Notes: generated by a model from the sequence alone, not told the origin. 64,000 nt of DNA from Brevibacillus_D fluminis_A (GCF_052072235.1 NZ_CM125436.1:862001-926000), one strand, 5' to 3'; positions 31,521 through 40,476 are shown, numbered from the stretch's first letter. Translations and numbers: made by a program.

Positions 31521-33308
31521 ATGAACAATATAAGACGCTACATGCAATTCGTCATGCCCTACTGGAAACAGATCGTGCTCACCATTTTTATCGGGATTCT
31601 GAAATTCGGGATTCCGCTTCTGCTCCCGCTGTTGATCAAATACATTCTCGATGACCTTCTGCCAAGCCAGATGCCGGCGGATGAAAAAATGAAGCAGCTG
31701 TTTTGGCTTATGATCGGGGCGCTTTTTGTCTTTACCGTTGTCCGCGCGCCTGTGGAATATTACCGGCAATACTATGCGCAGTGGGTGTCAAGCCGGGTGC
31801 TCTACGACATCCGCAACCAGCTGTTTAATCACATTCAGCGCCTGTCGATGCGGTATTACAACAACCACAAGGTGGGCGAGGTCATTTCGCGCGTGATCAA
31901 CGACGTCGAGTCGACGCGCAGCTTTATCGAGACGGGTTTGATGAACATATGGCTCGATATGATCACGATCGCGTTGACCGCCTGTATCATGCTGTCAATG
32001 GATACGACCTTGACGCTGGCCTCGCTTTTGGTCTTTCCGTTGTACGGCTTCTCCGTAAAGTTTTTCTACAAGCGGCTGCGCCAGCTGACACGCGATCGGG
32101 CCGCTGCTTTGGCGCAGGTGCAAGGCCATCTGCATGAGCGTGTGAACGGAATTCCCGTCATTCGCAGCTTTGCGCTGGAGGAATACGAGGAAAAGCAGTT
32201 TGCCAAGCAGAACGGCAATTTCCTTGACAAAGCTTTTGCCCAAACGCGCTGGAATGCGTACACGTTTTCCGTGGTCAATTCGATCACGGATATTGCGCCG
32301 CTTTTGGTGATCTGGATCGCGGGCTATCAGGTGATCGCGGGGGGCTTAAGCATCGGGACGATGGTCGCGTTTTACGCGTATTTGGAGCGGCTGTATACGC
32401 CGCTGCGCCGTCTGGTCAATTCCTCCACCACGCTGACGCAGGCAACCGCAGCGATGGACCGGATGTTTGAATTTATCGATGAAGAGTATGACATCACCGA
32501 CAAGCCGGGGGCGGGCGTGCTGCCCGTGCAGCCGGATACGGGACGCATTCGCGGCGAAATCCGGTTTGAGCATGTGTCGTTCCGGTACCGTGACGAAGGG
32601 GATTACGTGCTCGATGACATCGATCTGGTGATCCGGGCGGGCGAAACCGTGGCGATCGTCGGCATGTCAGGCGGGGGCAAGTCGTCCTTGATCAGCCTGC
32701 TGCCGCGCTTTTGGGATGTGACGGAAGGACGCATCACCATCGACGGAGTGGATATTCGCGATGTGACCCAGCAAAATTTGCGCAGCCATATCGGTATCGT
32801 GATGCAGGACAACATCCTGTTCAGCGAGTCGGCGCGCGTAAACATCATGATGGGCAACCCCGATGCCTCCGAGGAAGAGATGATTGAAGCAGCCAAGGCA
32901 GCGAACGCACACCAGTTTTTGCTGGATCTGCCGGAAGGCTATGAAACCGAGCTGGGCGAGCGGGGAGTCAAGCTGTCAGGCGGGCAGAAGCAGCGGGTGG
33001 CAATCGCGCGCGTGTTTTTAAAAAATCCGGGCATTCTCATTCTGGATGAGGCCACCTCGGCGCTCGATCTGGAATCGGAACACATGATTCAGGAATCGTT
33101 GGCAAAACTTACATTAGGCCGGACGACAATCATCGTCGCCCACCGTCTGTCGACGATTACCCACGCCGACAAGATCATCGTGATGAAGGAAGGGCGGATC
33201 GTGGAGATGGGACGGCACGAGGAGTTGCTGGCAAAGGAAGGCGTGTACCACACGCTGTGGAATGTGCAAGATTTTGGTGTGCCGGCAGAATCCACGCCTG
33301 CAACATGA
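31521..33308 (+). CDS. ABC exporter, fused permease-ATPase (YgaD-like)
   Basis: A 595-residue half-transporter: six transmembrane helices in residues 1-310, then an ATPase domain. Walker A is GMSGGGKSS near 388-396 (Gly where most have Ser), the signature is LSGGQKQR near 495, Walker B ILILDEATSA near 515, and the H-loop IVAHRLS near 549. It would work as a homodimer exporting lipids or drugs, like B. subtilis YgaD and BmrA/MsbA relatives. AAGAGGAGG precedes ATG. The MFS pump gene follows 35 bp later, so two exporters are co-transcribed. Confidence 0.9.
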   Translation: MNNIRRYMQFVMPYWKQIVLTIFIGILKFGIPLLLPLLIKYILDDLLPSQMPADEKMKQLFWLMIGALFVFTVVRAPVEYYRQYYAQWVSSRVLYDIRNQLFNHIQRLSMRYYNNHKVGEVISRVINDVESTRSFIETGLMNIWLDMITIALTACIMLSMDTTLTLASLLVFPLYGFSVKFFYKRLRQLTRDRAAALAQVQGHLHERVNGIPVIRSFALEEYEEKQFAKQNGNFLDKAFAQTRWNAYTFSVVNSITDIAPLLVIWIAGYQVIAGGLSIGTMVAFYAYLERLYTPLRRLVNSSTTLTQATAAMDRMFEFIDEEYDITDKPGAGVLPVQPDTGRIRGEIRFEHVSFRYRDEGDYVLDDIDLVIRAGETVAIVGMSGGGKSSLISLLPRFWDVTEGRITIDGVDIRDVTQQNLRSHIGIVMQDNILFSESARVNIMMGNPDASEEEMIEAAKAANAHQFLLDLPEGYETELGERGVKLSGGQKQRVAIARVFLKNPGILILDEATSALDLESEHMIQESLAKLTLGRTTIIVAHRLSTITHADKIIVMKEGRIVEMGRHEELLAKEGVYHTLWNVQDFGVPAESTPAT

Positions 33309-33343
33309 ATGTAACGTGCCTGGCATGATAGGAGTGGAGCTTT

Positions 33344-34555
33344 GTGGAAGTGTGGAAACGCAATCTGTACGTGCTATGTGTCGCCGTGTTTGTCGTCATG
33401 ATGGCGATGAGCATGATCATGCCGTTTTTGCCTCTCTATATACACCAAGATTTTGGGATCGAGGACGAAAAGCAAGTGACGCTATGGGCCGGGATCATTT
33501 TCGGCTCCAACTTTTTGACGGCGGGGATCGTCTCGCCGATCTGGGGCAGGCTGGCAGACCGGTATGGCCGCAAAATCATGGTGCTGCGCTCCGGCTTTTT
33601 CATGGCGATCACGGTCGCGCTGACCGGATTCGCCCAAAGCATGTGGCAGCTGCTGGCGCTGCGGCTTTTGAACGGGACGATGAGCGGGTTCATCCCGTCG
33701 AGCACCGCGCTGGTTGCCTCCAGCGTTCCGCGCGAAAATTCGGGGTGGGCGCTCGGCATCCTGCAGTCGTCCGCGGTGGCAGGTTCCATCATGGGACCGC
33801 TGATCGGCGGCATTTTGGCGGACCGCATCGGGTTTCGCATGATTTTTGTTTTTACGGGTGCCTTGCTGCTGCTGGCCACCCTTTTGGTGTTGGTCACGGT
33901 GAAGGAGCAGTTCGTACCGCCTGCCAAGCAGGAAAAAACGAGCTTCCGCGAAGACACGCGCCAAATTTTCTCACTGAAGATGATGCCGGCGATCTTCGGT
34001 GTGACGGTCATGATCCAGTTCGCCCTGTTCAGCATCGTGCCTGTGCTGCCCCTCTATATTCAGAGCTTGCTTGAATCGCCGGAAAACGTCGCATTTTACG
34101 CCGGCATCGTTGCCTCTGCGATGGGCATCGCCAACGTGCTGTCTGCCCCGCAGCTGGGCAAGCTGGGGGATCGCTTTGGCCCGAACAAAGTCTTGCTCAT
34201 CTGCCTCGCGATCGCTGCTGTTCTGTTTATTCCGCAAGCGATGGTGACAAGCATCTGGCAGCTGGTGGCACTGCGCTTTCTGCTCGGGCTGTGTCTCGGG
34301 GGGCTGCTGCCTTCCGTCAACTCGCTTCTGCGGCGAATCACGCCTGTGCACATGGTGAGTCGGGTGTACGGCTTCAACAACAGCTTCGTCTGTGTCGGGA
34401 ACTTGTTCGGCCCGATCACAGGCGGCTTCATCGCGAGCACCATCGGCTTGCGCAGCGTTTTCTACGTGACGAGCGGACTGCTGTTCCTCAATGCGATCTG
34501 GGTCGCTGTCAATCTATACCGCGCGCCATTGGCAAAAGAGGGAAAGGAATTGTAA
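33344..34555 (+). CDS. MFS multidrug efflux transporter
   Basis: A 403-residue major-facilitator permease with twelve helices. Motif A is GRLADRYGRK near residues 66-75 and is echoed in the second half (GKLGDRFGPN near 272). The fold and length match drug:H+ antiporters of the DHA1 class, such as the NorA/YttB group. The start is GTG with AGGAG 9 bases upstream; a second GTG two codons on is possible. It follows the ABC exporter closely and precedes a lipoprotein gene by 47 bp. Confidence 0.88.
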   Translation: MEVWKRNLYVLCVAVFVVMMAMSMIMPFLPLYIHQDFGIEDEKQVTLWAGIIFGSNFLTAGIVSPIWGRLADRYGRKIMVLRSGFFMAITVALTGFAQSMWQLLALRLLNGTMSGFIPSSTALVASSVPRENSGWALGILQSSAVAGSIMGPLIGGILADRIGFRMIFVFTGALLLLATLLVLVTVKEQFVPPAKQEKTSFREDTRQIFSLKMMPAIFGVTVMIQFALFSIVPVLPLYIQSLLESPENVAFYAGIVASAMGIANVLSAPQLGKLGDRFGPNKVLLICLAIAAVLFIPQAMVTSIWQLVALRFLLGLCLGGLLPSVNSLLRRITPVHMVSRVYGFNNSFVCVGNLFGPITGGFIASTIGLRSVFYVTSGLLFLNAIWVAVNLYRAPLAKEGKEL

Positions 34556-34602
34556 CGTTTTTCCTGTCCGTAACGTCTACGTTAGCAGGGAGTGATTGGA
34601 AA

Positions 34603-35232
34603 ATGAAGAAATGGAAATTATTTTTCGTATTAGGGCTCATCCTCCTGCTCGCCGCAAGCGGCTGCTCGGGCAAAACCCCTGCGGCGCCGCAGCAGCCAAA
34701 CGCCGGCTCCACGCATACAACACAGCCAGAGATACCCGCTGCCGAAGAGTCGGAGAAGTATATGCAAATGGATGAAGCGACGGCGGTTGAAATGACAGCA
34801 AGCGCAATCAAAACATACTGGCACGTGATGACAGGAGGCAAACCGGCTGAGGATGGCGCACCGGTCCAAACGTTTCTGGTCGACGGAATGGAATACCGTT
34901 ATCTCGGAAGCGATCTGGACACCATGGAAAAGCTGCGAGCCTACCTGGGCCAATACTTCACGGGTGAAGCGGTGGAAGCGTTCATCGAGCATGCCCGCAT
35001 CATCGTGCAGGAGGGGCGGACGGCCCAGCCGAACGCGGACGGCGGCAGCATCTTGCAATGGGACAAAGCGACGGCCGAGCTTGCCAAAGAGGCGGAGAAT
35101 ATGAAGCAGTACGAGATGAAGGTGCCTGTCGGCGAAGGAAAAGAAGTCCAGTTTCAACCGGTCATGGTGGAAATGAAGCGGGAAAAGGGAAAAGCCTGGT
35201 TCATCAACACGCCCCCTCATGAATTGAAGTAG
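34603..35232 (+). CDS. Lipoprotein with IseA (DL-endopeptidase inhibitor)-like domain
   Basis: A 209-residue secreted lipoprotein: basic start, hydrophobic core and a lipobox AASGC, with the lipidated cysteine at residue 21, then a Pro/Ala/Thr-rich spacer. The mature domain (about 50-209) includes EYRYLGSDLDTMEKLRAYL and AQPNADGGSILQWDKA, which I recognise as the pattern of B. subtilis IseA (YoeB), an inhibitor of NlpC/P60 wall endopeptidases. ATG follows GGGAGTG by 7 bases. If right, it would restrain enzymes such as the NlpC/P60 protein at 6.9 kb. The identification is from memory of the motif. Confidence 0.65.
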   Translation: MKKWKLFFVLGLILLLAASGCSGKTPAAPQQPNAGSTHTTQPEIPAAEESEKYMQMDEATAVEMTASAIKTYWHVMTGGKPAEDGAPVQTFLVDGMEYRYLGSDLDTMEKLRAYLGQYFTGEAVEAFIEHARIIVQEGRTAQPNADGGSILQWDKATAELAKEAENMKQYEMKVPVGEGKEVQFQPVMVEMKREKGKAWFINTPPHELK

Positions 35233-35369
35233 TCTTGCCGATAGAAGAAACAGGTGCTCTTTTCGAGGAAAGATATTCCTTTTGGAGAGGCCGATTCTTA
35301 TCGACAAGTGGGCGGCTTGGCTTTGTCCGATGGTAGGCGGGCTCGGGCGTTCTTGGGAGGATGAAGCGT

Positions 35370-35552
35370 GTGGCAGTAGAGACGAGGGTTGATTTTCACT
35401 TTTGCGGCGGCGATACCGTCTCCATCATCACCACTGGGCCGGAAGAAATTATTCAAATGGTTGCGAATCAAAGCGATGGATGGCTGCAATACGATGACAT
35501 CGTCATCAACGTGAGAAACATTTCGTACATTAAAGTCCGTACGGTCGACTAG
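35370..35552 (+). CDS. Small conserved-looking protein (60 residues)
   Basis: A 60-residue protein from GTG at 35370, which has GGGAGG 9 bases upstream; ATG at 35361 overlaps the site. The sequence alternates short strands (VDFHFCGGDTVSIITTG, DDIVINVRNISYIKVRTVD) and looks like a small beta-barrel. A terminator follows 9 bases after the stop. I do not recognise it. Confidence 0.65.
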   Translation: MAVETRVDFHFCGGDTVSIITTGPEEIIQMVANQSDGWLQYDDIVINVRNISYIKVRTVD

Positions 35553-35561
35553 CGGGCAGAA

Positions 35562-35597
35562 GAAAAAAGCACTCGGATCGGGTGCTTTTTTCTTTTT
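35562..35597 (+). terminator. Bidirectional terminator between the 60-residue gene and comER
   Basis: AAAAAAGCAC pairs with GTGCTTTTTT around a short GC loop, with T-runs on both strands. Confidence 0.88.
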
Positions 35598-35618
35598 ACG
35601 AACATGCGGTGAATTCCG

Positions 35619-36440
35619 CTATGCTTTCTGCTGCCGGGCAATCATTTCTTTGAGCAGCTGATGCTTTTGGGTGGTCATGGCGAAAACCTCATCAAAAGCG
35701 GCAGGCAAAAACTTCCCGAGCACCTCCAGCCCTTCTTGCGTGATGCCGCCTTTTGTGGCGACGCGCTCGATCAGCTGGTCGAAGCCGAGGTTCTCCGCTT
35801 GCAGCAGCATCGCCGTTCCCAGCAACGTTTCGACCAAATAGCGGCGCGTCTGCTCGATGGACAATTCCGGCGTGTGGCGCGTGCCTGCCTGTGCGAACTG
35901 CTCCAGAATTCCGGCAATCAGTCCCGGCGCGCTGCTCGTGAGGATGGTGGCCGTCTCAATCGTCGATTCGGTCACTTCCTCCGGTTTGCCCAGATGGTCG
36001 AGCAGGCCGATCAGCACCTCGCGATCGTGGGCGGAGACGGATCGGTGGCAGCAAAAGAGCGAAACGCCATGCAGCTCCTGCGAGGTGACGGTTGGAATCA
36101 GCTTGGAGACGGGACCGGCATAGCGGGAGGCCAAATCATCCAGACTGACGCCGGCGGCAGCAGACACCAGGTGCGCTCGCACTGTACGATCCTTTGCGAT
36201 TTCATCGACGACAGGCAAAATGTCGAGCGGTTTCGTGCACAAAAACAGCATGTCCACCTTTGCGGCGCATTCGTGAACCGAATCGCATACGATGAACGGC
36301 CAATCTTTGGCAAAGGCTTCCGCTTTTTCGCGCGTGCGGTTATAGACATAGAGTGAATCTGCAAAGGCAGCTTTGCTGCGGGTGAAGGCTTTCACCAGCA
36401 TTTGGCCGATGCTGCCCAGCCCGATGATACCGATTTTCAT
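35619..36440 (-). CDS. comER: ComER-like pyrroline-5-carboxylate reductase family protein
   Basis: A 273-residue member of the P5C reductase family. The Rossmann motif GLGSIGQ is at residues 7-13, with NADP-type YNRTREKAE after strand 2 and the KPLDI loop typical of ProC. The C-terminal dimerisation domain is present, but the usual DxxTxLxGSGPA helix reads TATILTSSAPGLIA, which fits ComER (late-competence/biofilm-linked) better than a true proline enzyme. Start is ATG. It is monocistronic and divergent from the spo0M-like gene. Whether it keeps reductase activity is open. Confidence 0.8.
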   Translation of the reverse strand: MKIGIIGLGSIGQMLVKAFTRSKAAFADSLYVYNRTREKAEAFAKDWPFIVCDSVHECAAKVDMLFLCTKPLDILPVVDEIAKDRTVRAHLVSAAAGVSLDDLASRYAGPVSKLIPTVTSQELHGVSLFCCHRSVSAHDREVLIGLLDHLGKPEEVTESTIETATILTSSAPGLIAGILEQFAQAGTRHTPELSIEQTRRYLVETLLGTAMLLQAENLGFDQLIERVATKGGITQEGLEVLGKFLPAAFDEVFAMTTQKHQLLKEMIARQQKA

Positions 36441-36573
36441 TCAAGCGACCGCCCTTTCTTTTTCTCATTTCCCTAATTATAAGCAAAGAAAGAGAAAATG
36501 AAAAAGTGTTGGGAATGCGCTATGATAACCATAAGGAAACACGCATGTTTCAGTTGGGAGAGTGGAAAAGCGC

Positions 36574-37581
36574 ATGTTTAAAAAAATCATGGCAAAATTC
36601 GGCATCGGTGCTGCCACAGTCGATTTGCGCCTGGATCGGGAAGCATTCCGGCTGGGCGAGACGATTACGGGGATGATTCATATCGAAGGCGGTGCGGTCG
36701 AGCAGCGAATCTCGAAGCTTTCCGTGGCGCTTGTGCTCAAAGCCAACGTCAAAGGCAGCGTCGTGACCCGTGTGGTTGCAACGATCCCGGTGCTGCAGCA
36801 CTTCATCGTGCAACCGAAGCCATTTGCACAAGAAGTTCCGTTCTACTACGCGCTCCCCAAAGAGCTGGCGATTTCGACACCGGCGATCGGGTATCACCTG
36901 CAAACCGTCCTGGATGTGGAGATGGCTGTCGATCCGACCGATCTGGATCGCGTGACGGTGCTACCTACAGCGGAGGTTCAGCAAGTGTTCCGCGCATTCG
37001 AGCAGCTGGATTTGCGCCAAAAAGCAAGCTCAGGCAAACTGACTCGCTATGGCCAAGAGTTTTCGTTTTTCCCGGGGCGACCGTTTTCCGTGCCGCTGCA
37101 AGAGATCAGCGTAACATTTTCGGAGGCGGCAGAGGGTTTGCGGCTATTGCTTGAACTGGATGTCGCGCAGGCTGGATGGTTCCGGCGCGAGCGCGAGTTT
37201 CGGGCGGAAATCATCATCCCGCGTGAGTTGCTGCAGGAGGATGCGCTGCCGCAGCTGACCGATTTTCTGTCAGAAAAGCTCGAACAGTATTTGCAAAATC
37301 CGGAGTCGATTCCGTATGTATCGTATCCGCGTTACGGCGATCGCTACGATCACTCGCCTTCTTCTTTCGGCATTGGGGAGATGATGGGCGGTATGGCCGT
37401 CGGCTTGTTGGGCGGCATGCTGCTCAATGAGCTGATCGATGATGCCAGTGAGATTGCGGGTGACTCCTTGTTTGGCGATGACACCGGCATTTTCAGCGAT
37501 GACGATACTTCCACGGATGACGGCGGCAGCGATGGCGGAGATTTTGGCGGGTTCGGCGATTTCGGCGGATTTGACGAATAA
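36574..37581 (+). CDS. spo0M: Sporulation-control protein Spo0M
   Basis: A 335-residue arrestin-like protein of the Spo0M family (SpoOM domain, residues about 1-235), with MFKKIMAKFGIG start, VDLRLDREAFRLGE and VLQHFIVQPKPFAQEVPFYYALP motifs. Spo0M modulates early sporulation and cytoskeleton-related processes. The C-terminal 80 residues hold a glycine/methionine hydrophobic stretch (GEMMGGMAVGLLGGMLLNEL) and a very acidic Gly/Asp/Phe tail (DDDTSTDDGGSDGGDFGGFG), probably disordered. ATG at 36574 is preferred over GTG four codons earlier because of site spacing and the conserved start. A terminator follows directly. Confidence 0.9.
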   Translation: MFKKIMAKFGIGAATVDLRLDREAFRLGETITGMIHIEGGAVEQRISKLSVALVLKANVKGSVVTRVVATIPVLQHFIVQPKPFAQEVPFYYALPKELAISTPAIGYHLQTVLDVEMAVDPTDLDRVTVLPTAEVQQVFRAFEQLDLRQKASSGKLTRYGQEFSFFPGRPFSVPLQEISVTFSEAAEGLRLLLELDVAQAGWFRREREFRAEIIIPRELLQEDALPQLTDFLSEKLEQYLQNPESIPYVSYPRYGDRYDHSPSSFGIGEMMGGMAVGLLGGMLLNELIDDASEIAGDSLFGDDTGIFSDDDTSTDDGGSDGGDFGGFGDFGGFDE

Positions 37582-37586
37582 GCACG

Positions 37587-37630
37587 GGTGGGCAGTGGGG
37601 CGCAGCGGTTGCGCCCGCTGCCCCATTTTT
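37587..37630 (+). terminator. Terminator of spo0M
   Basis: A GC-rich stem, GGGCAG-GGGCGCA against TGCGCCC-CTGCCC, is followed by a short T-run. Confidence 0.8.
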
Positions 37631-38128
37631 GTCATGTCATGCCGCCTTTTTCGACGTCTCTCACGCTGGCGGCCATTCGTTCGCTCAATAGGCTGTGTCA
37701 TAAGCAAGCCCCTTTTCTACAAAAATGCACGGATGAACACTGCCAAATGCCTGTTCAGATACGGTCAGGCTACATAGTAATAGAGTGAGGGGAGGTGGAA
37801 CTAGCATCATCGTTTACGTGCGCGTCTTGCAGTCAACCTATTCAACTTTGCGCGTGCAAGTCTTCCAATCGCTCGCATCAGCCTTGAACATCACAACATA
37901 ACCGGTCACCCGCGATACGACAAGCTCTGCGACCGTCACGACGACGGCCTTTCCGTCAAAAATGTGGCGCCGACGCAAGCGTAGTCGGCGTTCGAGTTTT
38001 CTTGCAAGGCCAAGGATAAAAAGGGGAAACGAATCCCGGATGGTGGCGTCCGGGATTCGGCTTAGGCTGAACCGAAAGCGGCATTGCTGCATACGGATAA
38101 AAGAGGACACCGAGAGGAGAGTCTCAAC
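37631..38128. other. Gene-free stretch between spo0M and the decayed sugar operon
   Basis: No convincing gene is present. The stretch has a perfect 11-bp hairpin at 38030-38059 (CGAATCCCGGA/TCCGGGATTCG) without a T-run and a smaller one near 37970-37995 (CGCCGAC/GTCGGCG). A minus-strand open frame (37838-38203) ends in a protein-like stretch (DGKAVVVTVAELVVSRVTGY) but lacks a start signal. It is probably debris bordering the damaged operon. Confidence 0.5.
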
Positions 38129-38552
38129 ATGAATGTACGGGTTACCGGCGGGGCGGGATTTATTGGCCGCTGGGACGTAAAGCGATTGCTCGAGGATGGC
38201 CATGATGTATGGGGGGGACGTTCCTGCTGCTGGAGCAAGGCAAAAAGCCCCGCATCAAGATAGTCTTCATGAGCACCTGCATGGTGTGCGATCGTTCCAC
38301 GCATCCAATGGGCATACGCGAGACCGATCTGACCAAGCCGGCGTCGACATATGCGGGAGCCAAGCTCGCCGCGGAGTGCATGGCGCTTTCCTATCACTAT
38401 GCCTATGATTTGCCCGTTGTGGTTGTTCGGCCGTTTCATACATACGGCCCCTATCAAAAAGCTGGCGGCGAGGGCGTCGTCGTTTCTACTTTTTGGTCAA
38501 CTGCCTGAAGGGGAAAGACATTCCGCTGTTTCCAGCCTGTTTCCGGCCATGA
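38129..38552 (+). pseudogene. NAD-dependent epimerase/4,6-dehydratase, internally deleted and frameshifted
   Basis: AGGAGAG and ATG introduce an SDR-type sugar-nucleotide enzyme (VTGGAGFIG Rossmann motif, residues 5-13) that breaks after GHDVW at a run of seven G. Homology resumes in another frame as GTFLLLEQGKK, then FMSTCMV (catalytic Ser/Thr), TYAGAKLAAE (Y-x3-K type) and RPFHTYGPYQK. About 65 codons are missing. A second frameshift in a T-run near 38492 moves the frame to VNCLKGKDIPLF, where the gene stops being recognisable. Such enzymes (PseB, RmlB, LegB types) start activated-sugar pathways. Clearly non-functional. Confidence 0.88.
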
Positions 38553-38632
38553 GCGACCAAGATGTTCAAGACGTGATCGATGCGGTAGAGAAAGTCATCC
38601 ATTATTACAGGGCAAAGGGGTTTTACGGATGA
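38530..38632 (+). pseudogene. C-terminal remnant of a DegT/DnrJ-family sugar aminotransferase
   Basis: About 30 codons (LFPAMSDQDVQDVIDAVEKV, then IHYYRAKGFYG and TGA) match the usual end of PLP sugar aminotransferases (PseC/SpsC/LegC type, with the LFP-M-S/T-x-x-D-V ending). The rest of the gene is absent. The junction with the epimerase remnant lies at a direct 8-bp repeat, CTGTTTCC (38526-38533 and 38537-38544). The TGA overlaps the ATG of the next gene, preserving the original operon coupling. Confidence 0.8.
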
Positions 38633-39360
38633 AGGCGACAGCGATTGTGCAGGCACGTATGGGGTCGACGCGTCTTCCCGGCAAGGTCATGCTGACATTG
38701 CAGGATAAAACGATGCTTGGTCATGTCATCACCAGATTGCAGCGGTCTCGCTGCTTGGATGAAATCGTTGTGGCGACCAGCGATTTGACGAGGGACCTCT
38801 CGATTGTAGAGGAGGCCAAACGATACAACGTGCAGGTTTTTGCCGGCAGCGAGCAAAATGTGCTCGAACGATTCGTTCAAGCAGCGCGAGCGTTTCCGAC
38901 TGATCTGATTGTCCGGATCACATCGGATTGCCCACTGATTGATCCCGGGATCATCGATGAGATGGTCGAACAGTTCACCGGTGAAGCGAGTGCCTTTGAT
39001 TATATGAGCAATACGCTCATGCGCAGTTTTCCGCGCGGGCTGGATGTCGAGATTTTTACCATGCAGGCACTGGAGGCAGCTTACCTGTTTGCTGCGCATG
39101 CCGATGAACGGGAGCACGTCACCCCGTATTTGTACCGGCATCCCGAGCAGTTCCGTTTGGGGATGTATGCCAATCCGATCGATTACTCCGCTTATCGCTG
39201 GACGCTGGACACGGTGCAGGATTGGCGATTTATCCAGGAGGTGTATCGTCACTTGTATCCGTACAACCCGGCGTTTTCTTGGAAAGACGTCCTTGCCCTG
39301 CTGGCCCAAAAACCGGAATTGGTTAAAATCAACGCGGATGTCCAGCAAAAAGAGGCATAA
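38629..39360 (+). CDS. SpsF/PseF-type cytidylyltransferase family protein
   Basis: A 243-residue nucleotidyltransferase of the CMP-sugar synthetase group. The N-terminal QARMGSTRLPGKVM loop (residues 8-21) binds CTP, and RITSDCPLIDPGIID near 99 supplies the metal-binding aspartates. It matches SpsF of the B. subtilis spore-coat polysaccharide operon and PseF of pseudaminic acid synthesis. AAAGGGG is 8 bases before ATG, which overlaps the aminotransferase stop. It looks intact, but with damaged genes on both sides its pathway is probably broken. Confidence 0.85.
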   Translation: MKATAIVQARMGSTRLPGKVMLTLQDKTMLGHVITRLQRSRCLDEIVVATSDLTRDLSIVEEAKRYNVQVFAGSEQNVLERFVQAARAFPTDLIVRITSDCPLIDPGIIDEMVEQFTGEASAFDYMSNTLMRSFPRGLDVEIFTMQALEAAYLFAAHADEREHVTPYLYRHPEQFRLGMYANPIDYSAYRWTLDTVQDWRFIQEVYRHLYPYNPAFSWKDVLALLAQKPELVKINADVQQKEA

Positions 39361-39363
39361 CGA

Positions 39364-39564
39364 ATGAATCGTGAATATTCCGTCTGCTTTCGCTGCGATG
39401 CGGATCGGTTCACGGGCAGCGGGCATGTGCAGCGGTGCGTGGCGTTGGCGAAGGCGCTCGGTACAATGGGCATCCGTTCGCATTTCATCATGCGACAGAC
39501 GGCGGAGCCATGGGTCCGGCTGATCGAGGTGGTTGCCTGCATAAGAAATGTTGAAAAAAGCTGA
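39364..39564 (+). pseudogene. Truncated PseG/SpsG-type sugar hydrolase (N-terminal fragment)
   Basis: AGAGG and ATG introduce FRCDADRFTGSGHVQRCVALAKAL, the N-terminal nucleotide-sugar binding motif of PseG (UDP-diacetamido-trideoxyhexose hydrolase) and SpsG, then GIRSHFIMR. Homology ends near residue 55 and the frame runs into the terminator of the convergent yugP gene. A full protein would have 300 or more residues, so over 80 percent is missing. Confidence 0.85.
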
Positions 39565-39588
39565 ACCGGTTGAAACCCGATTCAGCTT
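39558..39588 (-). terminator. Terminator of yugP
   Basis: AAGCTGAA pairs with TTCAGCTT; the A-run at 39554-39559 is a U-tract on the minus strand. The truncated PseG frame ends inside it. Confidence 0.85.
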
Positions 39589-39613
39589 CTTTGCGTTGGG
39601 CTACCGACGATTT

Positions 39614-40300
39614 TTAATCATCGTCAGAAGAGCTATTGAAGATCCATACGTACTTGATCAACTCAAGCAGCGAGATCAAGGCTGCGGCTACATAGGTGAG
39701 AGCTGCGGCGTTGAGTACCTTGCCCACGCCGTCTTCTTCCGAATTGCGGATGAAGCCCATTTGAACCATCAGCGTGCGAGCACGGCTGCTGGCGTTGAAC
39801 TCGACTGGCAGCGTGATCAGCTGGAATGCGACAGCCGCCGAGAAGAAGATGATCCCGAACAAAATCAGGTTCGGCTGATGCAGCAGGAATCCGGCGATCA
39901 GCAGCAGCGGCGCAATGCCGGACGAAAAATTGACGATCGGGAAGATGCGGTGGCGCGCCACCAGCATCGGATAGGACACTTTATGCTGAATGGCGTGCCC
40001 CACTTCGTGGCATGCCACCGATACGGCAGAAATCGATTGGCCGAGATAGACCGGGTCTGAAAGACGTACGACGCGATCGATCGGATCGTAATGGTCTGTT
40101 AACGTGCCGGGGATGTGCTCGACAGGAATGTTGGACAAACCGTTGGCATCAAGCATGCGGCGTGCGGCCTCTGCCCCGGTCATTCCGGTGGACACAGGAA
40201 CCTCGGCGAACCGATTGAATGTTCCCTTGACACGAAATTGCGCCCACAGCGACAGACCGAACGCAATCAAAATCAGAAAATCCATCGGATGAAAGAACAT
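39614..40300 (-). CDS. yugP: YugP-type zinc metallopeptidase (membrane)
   Basis: A 228-residue membrane metallopeptidase of the YugP (neutral zinc metallopeptidase, PF04298) family. The zinc motif HEVGH is near residues 98-102 (ACHEVGHAIQHK), followed by two central hydrophobic helices and the conserved LPVEFNASSRA segment near 163. A C-terminal helix pair follows. Substrates are unknown. ATG at 40300 is 9 bases after AAGGAGTG; a GTG four codons earlier lies within that site. Monocistronic. Confidence 0.9.
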   Translation of the reverse strand: MFFHPMDFLILIAFGLSLWAQFRVKGTFNRFAEVPVSTGMTGAEAARRMLDANGLSNIPVEHIPGTLTDHYDPIDRVVRLSDPVYLGQSISAVSVACHEVGHAIQHKVSYPMLVARHRIFPIVNFSSGIAPLLLIAGFLLHQPNLILFGIIFFSAAVAFQLITLPVEFNASSRARTLMVQMGFIRNSEEDGVGKVLNAAALTYVAAALISLLELIKYVWIFNSSSDDD

Positions 40301-40476
40301 ATGCGGGTTCACTCCTTATTTTCTTGCTCCTACACTTGTTTTATACGATTGACCTGGCAGGAGGTTTCTAAAAAAATTGTACACTTCCTTTTCGTGAATG
40401 ACAATATTCACATGCGTTTATATGTTCAAATTTTCGCTCGATAACGGCAACGATGAACTGCGCCGAAGCAAAATGC

